Assembly (NCBI RefSeq): GCF_020360975.1
Contig: NW_025408668.1
Coordinates: 8,122,001-8,186,000 of the forward strand
Reading direction: 5' to 3'
Source of the DNA: Hirsutella rhossiliensis
Taxonomy: Eukaryota; Ascomycota; Sordariomycetes; Hypocreales; Ophiocordycipitaceae
DNA: 64,000 bases
Shown here piece by piece: positions 1 through 10,896 of this stretch. Every line of letters begins with the position of its first letter. Position 1 is the stretch's first letter. The notes beneath the pieces were generated by a model. The model was not told the DNA's origin and did no database searches. It was given only the letters and a program-made list of their open reading frames with translations. A program made the translations under genes and the position numbers.

Positions 1-1298
1 GCACCTCTGGCCCCTCGGTCTACGACGAGGTATGGTAGAGCCTCGAGAGACTCGTCGAGGCATATGGCAGAACTTGCGTCTGTTTGCAAACCGAGAACCG
101 ACGCCTGTCATGGAGCCTTGTTTTGCTGTTTACATTACCTATCAACAGCCCAGGCAACAGGCCAATCTCGCTCCCGCACAAACGGCGTGATTCAAGTGCC
201 ACGGGGCTGCTGGCATGTCAGCACATGTAAGAGGAGGTACAGACGGGCCTCGGGGCTTTCCCGGTATCAGATAGATGGTCCTCTGCGCCTCGTCTGTAGT
301 TGATGGGATGCCGGGGAAAGGCAGGTGAGTTCCCACGCGCTCAGCTGCTCGCAATCCGCACTTGCGGGAAGCCAGTGATCCCGGGAACTCGTTCGTACTG
401 GCGGGAAAGGCTTCAGGGGTGAAAAGCAAAGATGCTCGGTTTTCCTTTTTCGGGTGGCACTATACTCCCTACATTGTACGAAGTATTACGGATTAGCCAC
501 GAATAGACAGGTCCAGCAGGTATGAAGGAGACAAAAAGGAGAGGGAGAAGGGAGAAAAGCAAAGAAAATCCGCAGCCGACCGTGTTTGAGACCCCTATCT
601 CGCTCGCCCTCGACGCGTGACAAACGAGGCCCAGCCCGCCGTCCGCCAAGAACATGGTGGCAGACGAGGCCAGTCTGCAGAGTCGTGCAAACAGACAGGA
701 CTGACTGTGTTTTGCTTGGAGAGCGCCGAGAGTCCAAAGGGATGTGGGAGGCAAAGGTACCTGCCGATACGTGGCCTGCCATGATGAATTTGAGCCGGGC
801 AGAGACAGAGACGAGTAGTGTCTGGTAAATACCTCGCCCCGAATTATTAAACACGGGCGGCGGCGGGGAAGAGTCAGTGGGCGACGGGCGACGAGTGACC
901 GGCAGCCCGCCGCCAAACTGCCCGGCCATCCTCCCTGCCTCCGGGGCGCGGCCACTGTTGTGACCTGCATTCAAGCAGCCAGGGTGCCACCTCTGCCACC
1001 CGACCGACCTCTACGGCCTCTCACCACCACCACCCAATCCTCTCCCATCAGGCGCAAAGTGCAACCACAACCCCCCCTCGTCAAACCCGCCTCCGCCAGC
1101 CTTCACCCTCCCGTCTGCACCCGCACTCAGCTCGCCACCGTCGTCCCGCATTTTGCCCTCGCCCTCGCCTCCGCCCTGCATCACCGACGAAGCATCGATG
1201 CGCGCTGCTGCTGGGGCCTTTCGTTGTGTCCCGCCCAGTCGCGACGCCCGACCGACCTGACGGATGCCCCTTCTGGCCAGGCCACTCCAAAGGCCATC
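1..1298. other. Intergenic / upstream region of the RhoGEF gene
   Basis: No convincing gene here. Short frames on both strands overlap each other and lack domain-like content. The right third (about 840-1298) is pyrimidine-rich and probably contains the promoter and leader of the RhoGEF gene. Two short upstream ORFs near the right end are listed separately. Confidence 0.6.
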
Positions 1299-1302
1299 AT
1301 GA
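1198..1302 (+). promoter_or_regulatory. Two consecutive uORFs ahead of the RhoGEF start
   Basis: uORF1 runs from ATG 1198 to TGA 1258-1260 (20 codons). uORF2 runs from ATG 1264 to TGA 1300-1302 (12 codons). The uORF2 stop overlaps the presumed main ATG (1299-1301) as ATGA, a layout compatible with termination-reinitiation. Whether both lie in the mature leader is inferred, since no transcript start is known. Confidence 0.5.
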
Positions 1303-4300
1303 GCCCGGACCTGGACGCTGGCCTGCCGGGGGGCGTCGACGGTCCCCGTCGCGCGGGCCTTGGTGGCCATCGCCATTCTCACCATTCCACCGACTACAGC
1401 TGCCTCGAAACCGAACCCGACGACTCCCCGAGCTCCGACGCCTCGAGCAGCCACGTCTCCTATCCGACTGCCCTCCACAATGCTGTCCCCGCCCACTCAC
1501 ACCACGCTCCCAACCCGTCGAATCCTGACGACGACTATCGAGGCCTGCAAGCCGCCCACGCCCGCCCGTCACTGCTCCCTCACGGCGATGGCGGCAACGC
1601 GAGACCTTCTGCCAACCACGCCCTCTCTCGGTCCAACCTCCGCTCCGCCTCGAGCCCCCTCGACAGCAGATCGTCCGGCGCGTCTAGAACGCCAACTGGC
1701 AAGCCAAGTGTCAAGGATCTGAAGAAACGCTTCGATCAGAATGGTGTTGCTTCTTCCGTATCCAAACCACAGGCGCGGCCGGCACATGCACCTCCTCGGG
1801 TGACGCGCCCAACCGTCAAGACGGCCAACGGGGCTCCAGTCCACTCTGACCCGCGTGCAGGAAGCTCCCAAGGCGCGCAGATGCAGGCTGCGCTCGAGTC
1901 TGGTGCAGCCACGCGAGCCCAGCGATCAAGGTTTGTGGCTCAGGCTGCAGTCCCGGGCAGCTCGCAGTCATTCGCAAGCCGCATCGGCAAGCCTCGAAAC
2001 TCCATCATTGGCAAGGTGCCCGGATCCAAGTCCTTGACACAATTGCCGCAAAGAGTCCCGCATCAACAGATGTCGTCCTCCCCACCCACCACTTCTCGAC
2101 CACCCGGCCTTTTGTTTGGCGAAATTCCCTCGGGCCAGCGCGGTTCGGCGGTTGCAGGTTTCGGCATTCACGGCGCTCGACCGCGGGGAACGTCCGAGTC
2201 CGGTAACTACAATCTCGCCAGCCATCAGCGCAGCTTTTCCGGCCCCGATGCGGAGCAGCCATTCCCGAGCAGCTGGTACCGCCATGTCGACGCGCTGCAG
2301 AACCAGTCGCAAGTTGCATCGGGCGCTCATCCAAGGCATCGGACTCGGTCGCGCAGCGACGCAGCGGTGTCACTTGCATCTATTGAAATCGAAATATCTT
2401 GCAACTCACCTCGCAGGTTCCCTGCCTCAACAAGCCCCGACCCATCCTCTTCGGCTTCGAAACTACCTGTTTCTGTTCGAAAACTGAGCAGTTCGAGCGG
2501 CCCCCCGAGTCCGTCATCCACTCGTTCCAATTCACCTTCGGCCTTGAAATGCTCTCTGGCGAGCGCAAGGGTCTCGGGAGCCAATACTGCTGCAGCTCCT
2601 CGGGCCACAGCCACGGTCATCCGAGCTAAGAAGCAACCTCCAGCGCCATTGGCAACACCGGATAACGCGAGGCTTCAGGCATACATTGCTGTCCCTTCGC
2701 CAAAACTGTCACCACCCCTGCGGAGCTCTCGACCGCGCTTGCCTATTTCCGCGGCCACAGCGGCCGGCCTGCGAATCAAGGAATCGGGCGGAGCAAGTTC
2801 CCGCGACGGGCTTGCTCCCAGTGGGCCAAAGACTGACGACGGGGCTGCAAGGCGTCGAAAGATATCATTTGGTCCAATCGATTTTGAGCAGAGAAGGGAG
2901 CACATAAGACTCGCATATAGCAAGTCGATCCGGGAGAGCGAGGCTCTCGAAGAACGACAGGTTGCCGCTGAGAGGCGGCGAAGGGAATCGGAGGCGGCTA
3001 CCAAGGCTATTGTGTCTACCGAGACAGTAACATCGCCACTCGCGGAGGCTACCTCCGCTGCATCACTGAGCGCTGCCGAGATTGACTTGGAAACGGAACC
3101 GGGCCTCGAAAAGAGGCTGCAGGCAGCGTCCTCGGAGCATTTCCTGGCAGAATCCATCACTGGTTCAGCGGAGCCCACCATCGCAGATCCTGCTCCGGAT
3201 CCTGCTGCTCGACCCAACATGCCTCCCCTGACTGTACGCACGGCACTTGATTCAGCACCACAAAGCATCGACTCACCTACTCTGGGTGTCCCTGGAAGTT
3301 TCCCTGTGCTCAGCCCTCCGGCGAACACTGACGAGCAGCCGCTGTCTGCCTTGTCTGCGACCTCGGAGACTACAGAGTTTGACGTCGAACCCCAAACGAA
3401 CCCTCCCATCCAAGCTCACTCACCTTTGGACGTCCCAATCACCGTTGTCAAGCCGCCGAGTCCGGAGAGATCGGTACCAGCTCATCAAGCAGAGTATCAA
3501 TACCCCTTTGAAGATGAAACAGATTTCCGAGAACAACCGTCAAAGAGCTCGGGAATGGCACAGGAACCCGCCCAGGCAGCGGATGCTCAGGACACTGGCA
3601 GCGTGCCTAGTGTTCCAGGGGCTTTCGGAGACGAGCTCGTGGAGCCAGATTCGTTACGCGGAGCCGCCGTGACTGTCATGCCGCCAGCAGATAAAGAACT
3701 GAGAGCCATCGGGAACCATTCAACAACGCCCTTCCCGCGATTGGACGCGCAGGATGAGTCTGATTGTCATTCTGACCTGGAAGCCGCTGCGCAGGGCAGT
3801 TATGAATCACGACATCACGACCATGGAGCCACAGACGCCTGCACCGAAGCGACCGACGGCGGCGATAGAACTGAACATCGTCAGTCTGATTTCCGCCTCG
3901 ACGAGCTCCCCTCTCATCGGACGTCTACATGTGCTTCATCCGATGCGGGCCTTTTGGACGATATCCACGAACCGGCCCACGATCGGTCTCGACCAACGGT
4001 CAATTCCTCCAATCTCGCAGTGCCTCACTCGAGGTTAGAAAACGACAGGCTCAGCCAGCAATCGGCATGGACAGATTTCTCGGTGGATAGCATTGACGTT
4101 TCCGACAAGGCAAAGTCTTCCGCGACGCAAAGCAGACAAGGGTCTCCCTCGTTTGGTCACGTAACCATTTTCGAGACCAGAACGCCCACCAGGGAGAGCG
4201 CTTCCTCATCCAAGGACACGACTTCTGGGACAGCTATGAGTATTCCAGACGAATCGAAAAGATCTTCGATGCCCGTCGGTCAAACGCAGCTGCTAGAAGT

Positions 4301-7014
4301 CGATGCTGGAGGTGGATTCTTTGTACCGTCACTTTCACCCGGCGTCGCAAGCCTTTCTTTCCTCCCCTCGCCGGATCATGAGCCTCCTCCCGTCCCGAAT
4401 TCTGCGTCTGCCTCCGCCCTCAACTCGAGAACCTCAAGCGTGTTCTACGACCAGTTACATTATGGGAGTACACTCATCAACTCCGAAAGAGGGATCGACG
4501 ACTTCACATCACCTCTGGAAACGCCCCAATCACTGGATGTGGCACCAACAGAGATTGGAGACCAGTACTTCAGCGGTCGCACAGTGGCCGACGGCGGCGC
4601 CAAATCACTTGCCCAAGAGGACGACGGCAAGGAGCGTCACCGCCTCATCCAACGACACAACGTCATCAAAGAGTTGGTCGACACGGAGGCAGTCTTTGTC
4701 CGAGATATGAACATTGTCGAGGAAATTTACAAGGGAACTGCGGAAGCTTGCCCCAAGTTAGACTCGAAAACGGTGAAGCTCATTTTCCGCAACAGCGATG
4801 AGATCATCCAGTTCCACACATACTTTCTCAGGGGGCTCAAAGAAGCCGTGGCCGCGGTCTATGTTCCGGCGGGGGGGCATACATCTCTTCGGGGAGAAGA
4901 CTCTGTCATGTCGGATCGGAGCCAGCGCAGTAGTAGAGAGCCCAAGGACAGCAAGGATCGCGCAACGTCGCTCGGACCCGTTTTTCAGAGCAACGTGGAG
5001 AGCATGAAGCTTGCGCACGAAGGCTTCCTCCGGAACAGCGACCAGGCTGCGAAACGACTGATTCAGATACAGCAGGATCCTACGGTCCAGGTGTGGTTGA
5101 ACGAGTGCAACGAGGTGGCCAAGGATCTGACGGCTGCTTGGGACCTGGATTCTCTCCTGATCAAACCCATGCAGAGAATCACAAAGTATCCCAACCTGAT
5201 CATCACCCTTCTCCAGCACACGCCACAGGATCACCCGGACCGGGAGGCGCTTTTAGCTGCCAAGGATTCTCTTGAGACTGCCATTGTCGAGATCAACAGG
5301 ACCAAGAAGAACTTTGAGCTCGTCGGTCAGATCGTGGGAAGGAAGAGGAAGGAGTCTGACGTCAAGGCTGGTTTCGCACGTGCCTTCGGCAAGAGGGTCG
5401 ACAAGTTGCAGGCGTCCAACAACCGGCCTCCCGAGGACCAGGACTATGCCAAGCTTCACGAGAAGTTTGGCGACGATTACCTCCGACTTCAAGTTGTCCT
5501 CCGCGATGTAGAGTTCTACACTCGCCAGGTGTCGGCATACGTGCACGAGTTCCTCCAGTATCTGTCATCGGTCGAGTTGGTCATGCGGCTTCAGCCAGGC
5601 AACTATCCCGAACTCGAGAGCAAGTGGGTTCAGTTCAACATCTCGGTTCGAGACCTCGAAAAGGTTGCTCTGGAGGAACACGTGAGTAGTTTGTTCCGCA
5701 TGGAGTGTGCGGAGCGCCCACTGACCCTCGCAGTTGACACAAGTTCGAAAGCATGTGATTGAGCCCTTTGAGCTTGTCATCAAGGCGTACGGGAACCCGT
5801 CCTTGGCCATGAAGAAGCGGCAGAAGCGGCGGCTGGACTATGAACGATCCGAGCAGCTGAAGCGCTCTGGCAGAACAGCGGATCCAAAGCTTAGGGAACT
5901 CGTGGAGCAATACGAAGCCTTAAACGACACGCTGAAAAAGGAACTCCCCACACTCTCTGCCCTGACGGAAAAGGTGGGCAACATCTGCCTGGGCAACTTT
6001 GTCAATATCCAGACAGACTGGTATGCGATATGGAAGGAGAAGATGAAGACGGTGCTCGGGGATTGCCCGGAGATACCCGACCTTGAAGAGGTGGTGTCGA
6101 CCTTTCAGCGAGACTATCCGTACGCCCGCGACCAACTAGCCAGCATCGGCATCCTGAACCCGACGTCTTGGGGCAGGTTGTCGCAGTCGACCACGAGCAT
6201 GGACGATTCCACCATCAGATCGCGCGGGCGAGGGCACTCGGTCAACGGCGACGCAGCACCAACGCTGCCCGCACCGGACTTTGGCGGGCGCCGCAGCGGA
6301 TCGTTTTCCATGTCACCGAGTCCCAGCGCAACAGGCCTTGGTGGCGCCATGTCAAGCCCGCACCACTACTACTACAGAGACTACTATGCCGGGATCCACG
6401 CTCATCAGGGGGCCCCCGCGTCGTCGTCTAGGTCTCCCGAGATGGTCGGGAGCTCACGCTCGTTGGCCGGGACAGGGGCTGCGTCGACGCGGCCGAGCAC
6501 CGGGCGAAGTCTAGATTCGGGGGGTGCCCCAAGGCAGAGCTCAGAATCGGCCACGCAGCACCGCCGAGACTCGAACACAACGTACAACTCGGGCTACCTG
6601 CCTCATGAAAGTCGCAGATATTCCAACATTTTTCACTCGGCGCTCCCCCTACCAGACGGGCCCGAGGACAGCCGGCGATCCTCGCGAGCATCGTCGCGGG
6701 AGCGAAACCAGACGTCTGACGGGTACAACATCCTCTGGCTGGCGGCGTCTCTCTTCGAGTTCAACATATCCACCACCAAGCACGAGGCGGGCTATCCATA
6801 TCTAACGTACCAGGCTGGCGAGGTGAGTGAAGGACGCAGGCTGGGTAGCATGAGAACAGCACGAGTCGCTGACAGGTGTGTGTGTGTGTTGCTGCAGATA
6901 TTCGACGTCATTGCCGAGAAAGGCGAGCTCTGGCTGGCCAAGAACCAGGACGATGCGACGGACCAAGTGGGATGGATCTGGTCCAAGCACTTTGCGAAGC
7001 TAGCCGACTCGTAA
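1299..7014 (+). CDS. Rho guanine nucleotide exchange factor, DH-BAR-SH3 (Tuba/DNMBP-like)
   Basis: Three exons, 1299..5681, 5734..6822 and 6898..7014 (introns of 52 and 75 nt with GTGAGT donors), give about 1,862 aa. The first 1,100 residues are Ser/Pro-rich and probably disordered. A DH (RhoGEF) domain lies at about residues 1113-1345, beginning near RHNVIKELVDTEAVFVRDM, with the conserved LLIKPMQRITKYPNLI stretch near its end and a Ser/Arg-rich insertion (about nt 4870-4975). A BAR-like helical region follows to about residue 1610, then a Ser-rich linker and a C-terminal SH3 fold (from LWLAASLFEF to WIWSKHFAKL) spanning the last intron. By family, such proteins activate Cdc42/Rho GTPases at curved membranes, at growth sites and septa. 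The frame is open back to 960 without an ATG, so I chose the first in-frame ATG. Domain calls are firm; the GTPase partner is inferred. Confidence 0.9.
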
Positions 7015-7965
7015 GGCGGCTCTTGACTTGAGACTGGATTGTGGGCGTCGCTGCGCAGAACCCAAGAGGGACAGCAGGCAGATTTTGGCTGCCCAGCAAA
7101 ACTAGGACGCATGGCAACGGATGCATTACACTGTAAAAGATGTCATCAGAGGCAACGGAAAAGGCGTCTTTTTTCTTCTTCTCTTCCTCGGTCATACACG
7201 CCCTTTTAACTTTTCTTTGTCTCTCTGTCCGACGAGCAAAGAAGGCTTTCCAGCCCATTACCTTTCTATTTCTTTCTTCCTCGGTCAACCCTGGCCTGGA
7301 CTTCACTTGTTCTACTTCTATCCTTCTTTAAATTGCCGTTGCCGACAGTTTGTCCCTACATAGCGAAACCGAGCACAGTAGGGGGGGCATTTGATGAGCG
7401 TGGCGGGGAGGAGATGGGAAGCGGGAGCCCCGGAGTTGCTGAGGATACCACAGGGGTGCGGGCGAGCTTTTGATGACGAGCGCGCGTTTGCGAAAACGTC
7501 GCGAGAATGACTTGTGTCTTGTTTTATTTCAGTCTGGTGTCGCTGCCTTTTTCCGTGCAATTATCGTCACGCAATAAAACGTGCTACCTACCTACCTAGG
7601 TAGTCACCGTGTTTCAAGGGAGGGACTGAGGGACTGCAATCTACAGTATAGCAGCTGCGCCTGGTTTTATCAGCGGCCCCTGGGATTGCGGATCCCCACA
7701 GACCCTGTCATCCAGGCATCACCGTCTGCGGTTGGCCGCCACATGAGACCTCCGACTGTCGACGAGTCAGACGGCGGGCAGACGCGTCGTCGCTTGCCCC
7801 TTGTGCATCCCCAGCTTTGCGAGACAAGGTGGCCTCGCCAGAAACCCTTGGTCCGCCACCGCCTGCTGAGCCTGGACCACTTCGAGCCGCCCCCATCATC
7901 ATCACCGTCTCGTCAGGTCGGCAACACGCGCTGCTCGTAGACACGGCGACTGTCGGCATCCCGCA
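7015..7965. other. Intergenic: RhoGEF 3' region and transporter promoter
   Basis: No gene seen. An AATAAA-type hexamer lies at 7574-7579, and a short palindrome CTACCTAGGTAG at 7593-7604 matches similar elements in other gaps of this window. The large minus-strand frame covering this region and the next gene is an antisense shadow. Confidence 0.6.
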
Positions 7966-9933
7966 ATGGCGACGCTGGTGGGAGAGCAGTCGGTCAAGGG
8001 CAGCACCGAGACGACGCGGCTGCTGCTGCTGACCTTTGTGTCGATTGGCGTCACGTACGTCCATGCACTCCGCCGACGCCGAATGGAAGCTGACTGCGGG
8101 TCTTGAGCGAAGCTTCACGTGGGGTGTGGAAATGACGTGTCCGTGCCTTGCTCTCTCCCTCTCTCTCTCTCTCGCGCGCGCGCCCTGGACGCGTCGCTGA
8201 CGAGCCTCGCAGACTGCACGCCCTACCTGCTCAACCTCGGCCTCACCAAGAGCAACACGTCGCTCATCTGGATCGCCGGGCCTCTCTCGGGCCTCATAGT
8301 CCAGCCCATCGTGGGCGTCATCTCCGACGAGAACACGTCGAAATGGGGACGCCGGAGGCCCTTGATGATTGCCGGCGCCGTCGTCGTCGCTGCCGGCCTC
8401 GTTATCATGGGCTTCACCCGCGAGCTGGTCGGGCTGGTGATTGGCGATGATGAACAGGCCAGGCGCCCGGCCATTGCGCTGGCCGTGCTGTCCATCTACA
8501 TCGTCGACTTTGCCATCAACGTCGGTATGCTTGGCCTGCCCGACCCTCTGCCGTCGTCCGGCCCTGCCATTGACACACAAGCAGTCCAGTCGTGCGCGCG
8601 GAGCCTCGTCGTCGACACGCTTCCACTCGAGCGGCAGCAGACCGGTGCCGCATGGAGTGAGTGCACGTACGCCCTGCCTGGCGCAGACGACGCTAATCCC
8701 GTGCATCCAGCCAGCAGAATGTGCGCCATCGGCCATGTCATAGGGTACGCGGCCGGCTCCGTCGACCTTGTCCAGCTCTTGGGGACCACGCTGGGCGATT
8801 CTCAGTTCCAGCAGCTGACCGTCATCGCCTCCGTGGCCATGCTGGGGTCCACGGCCTTGACCTGCTGGGCCGTCACCGAGCGCGTCCTCGTGTCGCCCGA
8901 GGATGCCAAGAGCCAGACCATCCTCGGCGTGCTGCGCCAAATCCACCACACCCTTCGCCATCTCACGCCTCGCATCCAGGCCATATGCTGGGCCCAGTTC
9001 TGGGCCTGGATCGGCTGGTTCCCCTTCCTCTTCTACAGCACCACCTGGGTCGGCGAGACGTACTATCGCTACGACGCGCCCGCCAAGGAGAAGCAGTCGC
9101 AGGATGCGCTCGGCGACATTGGCCGCATAGGGAGCCTGTCGCTTTTCCTCTACTCAACCCTCACGACCGTCGCCGCTTTTGTCTTGCCGCTGCTGGTCAA
9201 GTCGCCCGATGGCGATGCCTTCACCCACCGACCGCCAGCAGCCATTGCCGGGCTTGTCAAGTCGTGGAACGAGAGGAAGCCCGATATCCAGACGACGTGG
9301 ATGTGCGGACACTTTGTGTTTGCGGCGTCCATGTTTTTTGCGCCGCTCGCCAAGAGCTTTCGCTTCGCAACCGCCCTCATGTGTTTCTGCTCGCTGTGAG
9401 TTTCCATTCGACGAGCTCGAACTCGTGTCCCGGGATGATGCTGACTTTCTTCTTTCTTCGACGGCGGATCCAGTCCGTGGGCCATTGCCACGTGGGCACC
9501 CCCGGCGCTCCTCGGCGTCGAGGTCAACAAGCTCAGCGGCGGAACCGAGAACGGCGGCGCGTATCGACAATTGTCCGGCGAGCCGGACATTGAGCTGTCG
9601 CCCTTCAGCAACGGCAACGGCAGGCTGCACCCAGAGTCTGTGCTCAGTCGCACGGGCACGTCAAAGTCGTCGACGACGGTCGAGCTCTCGGGCATCTACT
9701 TTGGCATCCTCAACATCTACACGGCACTGCCGCAGTTTGTCGGCGCCTTCATCGCCTCCATTGTCTTCGCGGTGCTGGAGCCCGGCGGAAGCCCCGAGCT
9801 GGCGGCGGACGCGAACGCGGACAAGGGCCCTGGCGACCGGACGGGGCCCAGCGCCATCTCGGCGTGTCTGTTCATCGGGGCCTTGAGCGCGCTCGTGGCG
9901 GCTTTTGCGACGCGCAAGCTCAAGCGCTTGTAG
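7966..9933 (+). CDS. Sucrose/alpha-glucoside-type GPH family sugar transporter
   Basis: Model: join(7966..8054, 8113..8138, 8213..8524, 8585..8656, 8711..9395, 9474..9933), 547 aa. It resembles the fungal/plant sucrose:H+ symporters of the glycoside-pentoside-hexuronide branch of MFS (S. pombe Sut1 type). The diagnostic FTWGVEMTYCTPYLL motif of helix 1 is only rebuilt by splicing a 26-nt exon between two introns. Other family marks are the cytoplasmic loop SKWGRRRP (about residues 82-89), VVDTLP after helix 4, SRMCAIGHVIGY, and QFWAWIGWFPFLFY. The 26-nt exon requires a GTCCGT donor at 8139. Introns 3 and 4 are multiples of three and so leave the frame open when unspliced, which can mislead gene callers. 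Probable role: proton-coupled uptake of sucrose or maltose-like disaccharides at the plasma membrane; the substrate is inferred from family. Confidence 0.88.
8151..8183. repeat. CT/CG simple repeat inside transporter intron 2
   Basis: A CT-rich run (8151-8173) passes directly into alternating CG (to about 8183). It lies within intron 8139..8212 and may provide its polypyrimidine content. Confidence 0.7.
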
Positions 9934-10413
9934 TAACAGCGCGAGGCGCCACGTCTGTATGCCCACACGCGGAGCGCAGCCGCGATTGCCACCTCTTCGT
10001 GTTACCAAGGGACAGATGGGGCTTGCTGGCGCTCTTCAGGGGGAGGCGACGGGCGTGGTTCAGGGCACATGGGAGTTTGGGAGTCTGCCGGCCGTTGGGG
10101 ATACGCTCCGCAAGAGCGTCGTTTGGATCCTGACAAGCCGCAAGCTGGGTTTGGACACCGCTATATACAGTTCACTGGGACGCGAGAGTTTGGGGGTATC
10201 GTTGATGCGTGAGATAGGCGGGGGTAGGTTCACATCCACAAGCCACAGACGCCTCTGCGCCGTCTCGCTCTTCGTGATATCATACTTGTGAATACAAATT
10301 CTCGGTCCGTCTGCACCGACCGAGAGAAAGGGGGGGGTGATCGTATCGCGCCACTCAACTCTCTAGCTCCCATCCACACTGTACGTGAAATATCATGACG
10401 TCCGAGAGCATGT
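9934..10413. other. Convergent 3' intergenic region
   Basis: About 480 bp between the 3' ends of the transporter (plus) and pkr1 (minus). No ORF of note; probably the two 3' UTRs. Confidence 0.6.
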
Positions 10414-10896
10414 CTAGTTGGCCTTGTCCCTCTCACTGCCCGAAACCTTCTCCCACTCATCCTCTGTGCTGACGCTCGACTGGGTCCCCTCGGGCGAGGC
10501 CTGCGCCGGGGCGGCCCTCTGCCTCAGCTCGCCCGCCGCAGCGGCGGAGACGCCCCTCGTGGCGGAGCCCTCGACCTCGGTATCGCTACTAGCCTCGGCG
10601 TCGTCTCCGTGGCGGCGTTTCTTCTTCTTGGCCCTGTCCTCGTCGTCGGCCTCCTTGTCGCGAAGCTGCTGCTGCTTCTGCGCGACGGCCAGCTCGGCGG
10701 CGAACCAGTTGATGGACCACCACAGGCCGGCGCACAGGACCGAGAGGACGGCGAAGTGGACGCTGGCCGTGGCGGCGAGGAGGGCGGCGAGGACGAGCTG
10801 CAGGGCGGCGAACGAGGCGTTTGCGGCCTTGAGGATGGTGGGCGTGGGGCCTGGGGTGAAGATGGACTCCCACAGGTCCACCATGAAGGATGCCAT
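10414..10896 (-). CDS. pkr1: Pkr1-like V-ATPase assembly factor
   Basis: A 160-aa protein starting MASFMVDLWESIFTPGPTP. The N-terminal block, followed by two adjoining hydrophobic segments (about residues 25-70) ending in LCAGLWWSINWFAAEL, is characteristic of the Pkr1 family. In yeast this is an ER membrane protein that works with Vma12/21/22 in assembly of the vacuolar ATPase Vo sector. The tail is hydrophilic with a KKKKRR cluster and acidic/Ser-rich end, and is longer than in the roughly 122-aa yeast protein. The frame stays open upstream to 11037 with an earlier in-frame ATG, adding 47 residues that do not resemble the family, so I chose the start at the conserved block. Tail-to-tail with the sugar transporter; no functional link is evident. 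Confidence 0.87.
   Translation of the reverse strand: MASFMVDLWESIFTPGPTPTILKAANASFAALQLVLAALLAATASVHFAVLSVLCAGLWWSINWFAAELAVAQKQQQLRDKEADDEDRAKKKKRRHGDDAEASSDTEVEGSATRGVSAAAAGELRQRAAPAQASPEGTQSSVSTEDEWEKVSGSERDKAN

Noticed and set aside
960..1298. Upstream in-frame extension of the RhoGEF to 960
   Set aside because: No ATG in this part; it opens only with a GTG, and nuclear fungal genes start at ATG in nearly all cases.
7708..8961. 417-codon minus-strand frame
   Set aside because: Lies antisense to the sugar transporter exons and introns; the plus strand has family motifs, and this frame has only charged low-complexity sequence.
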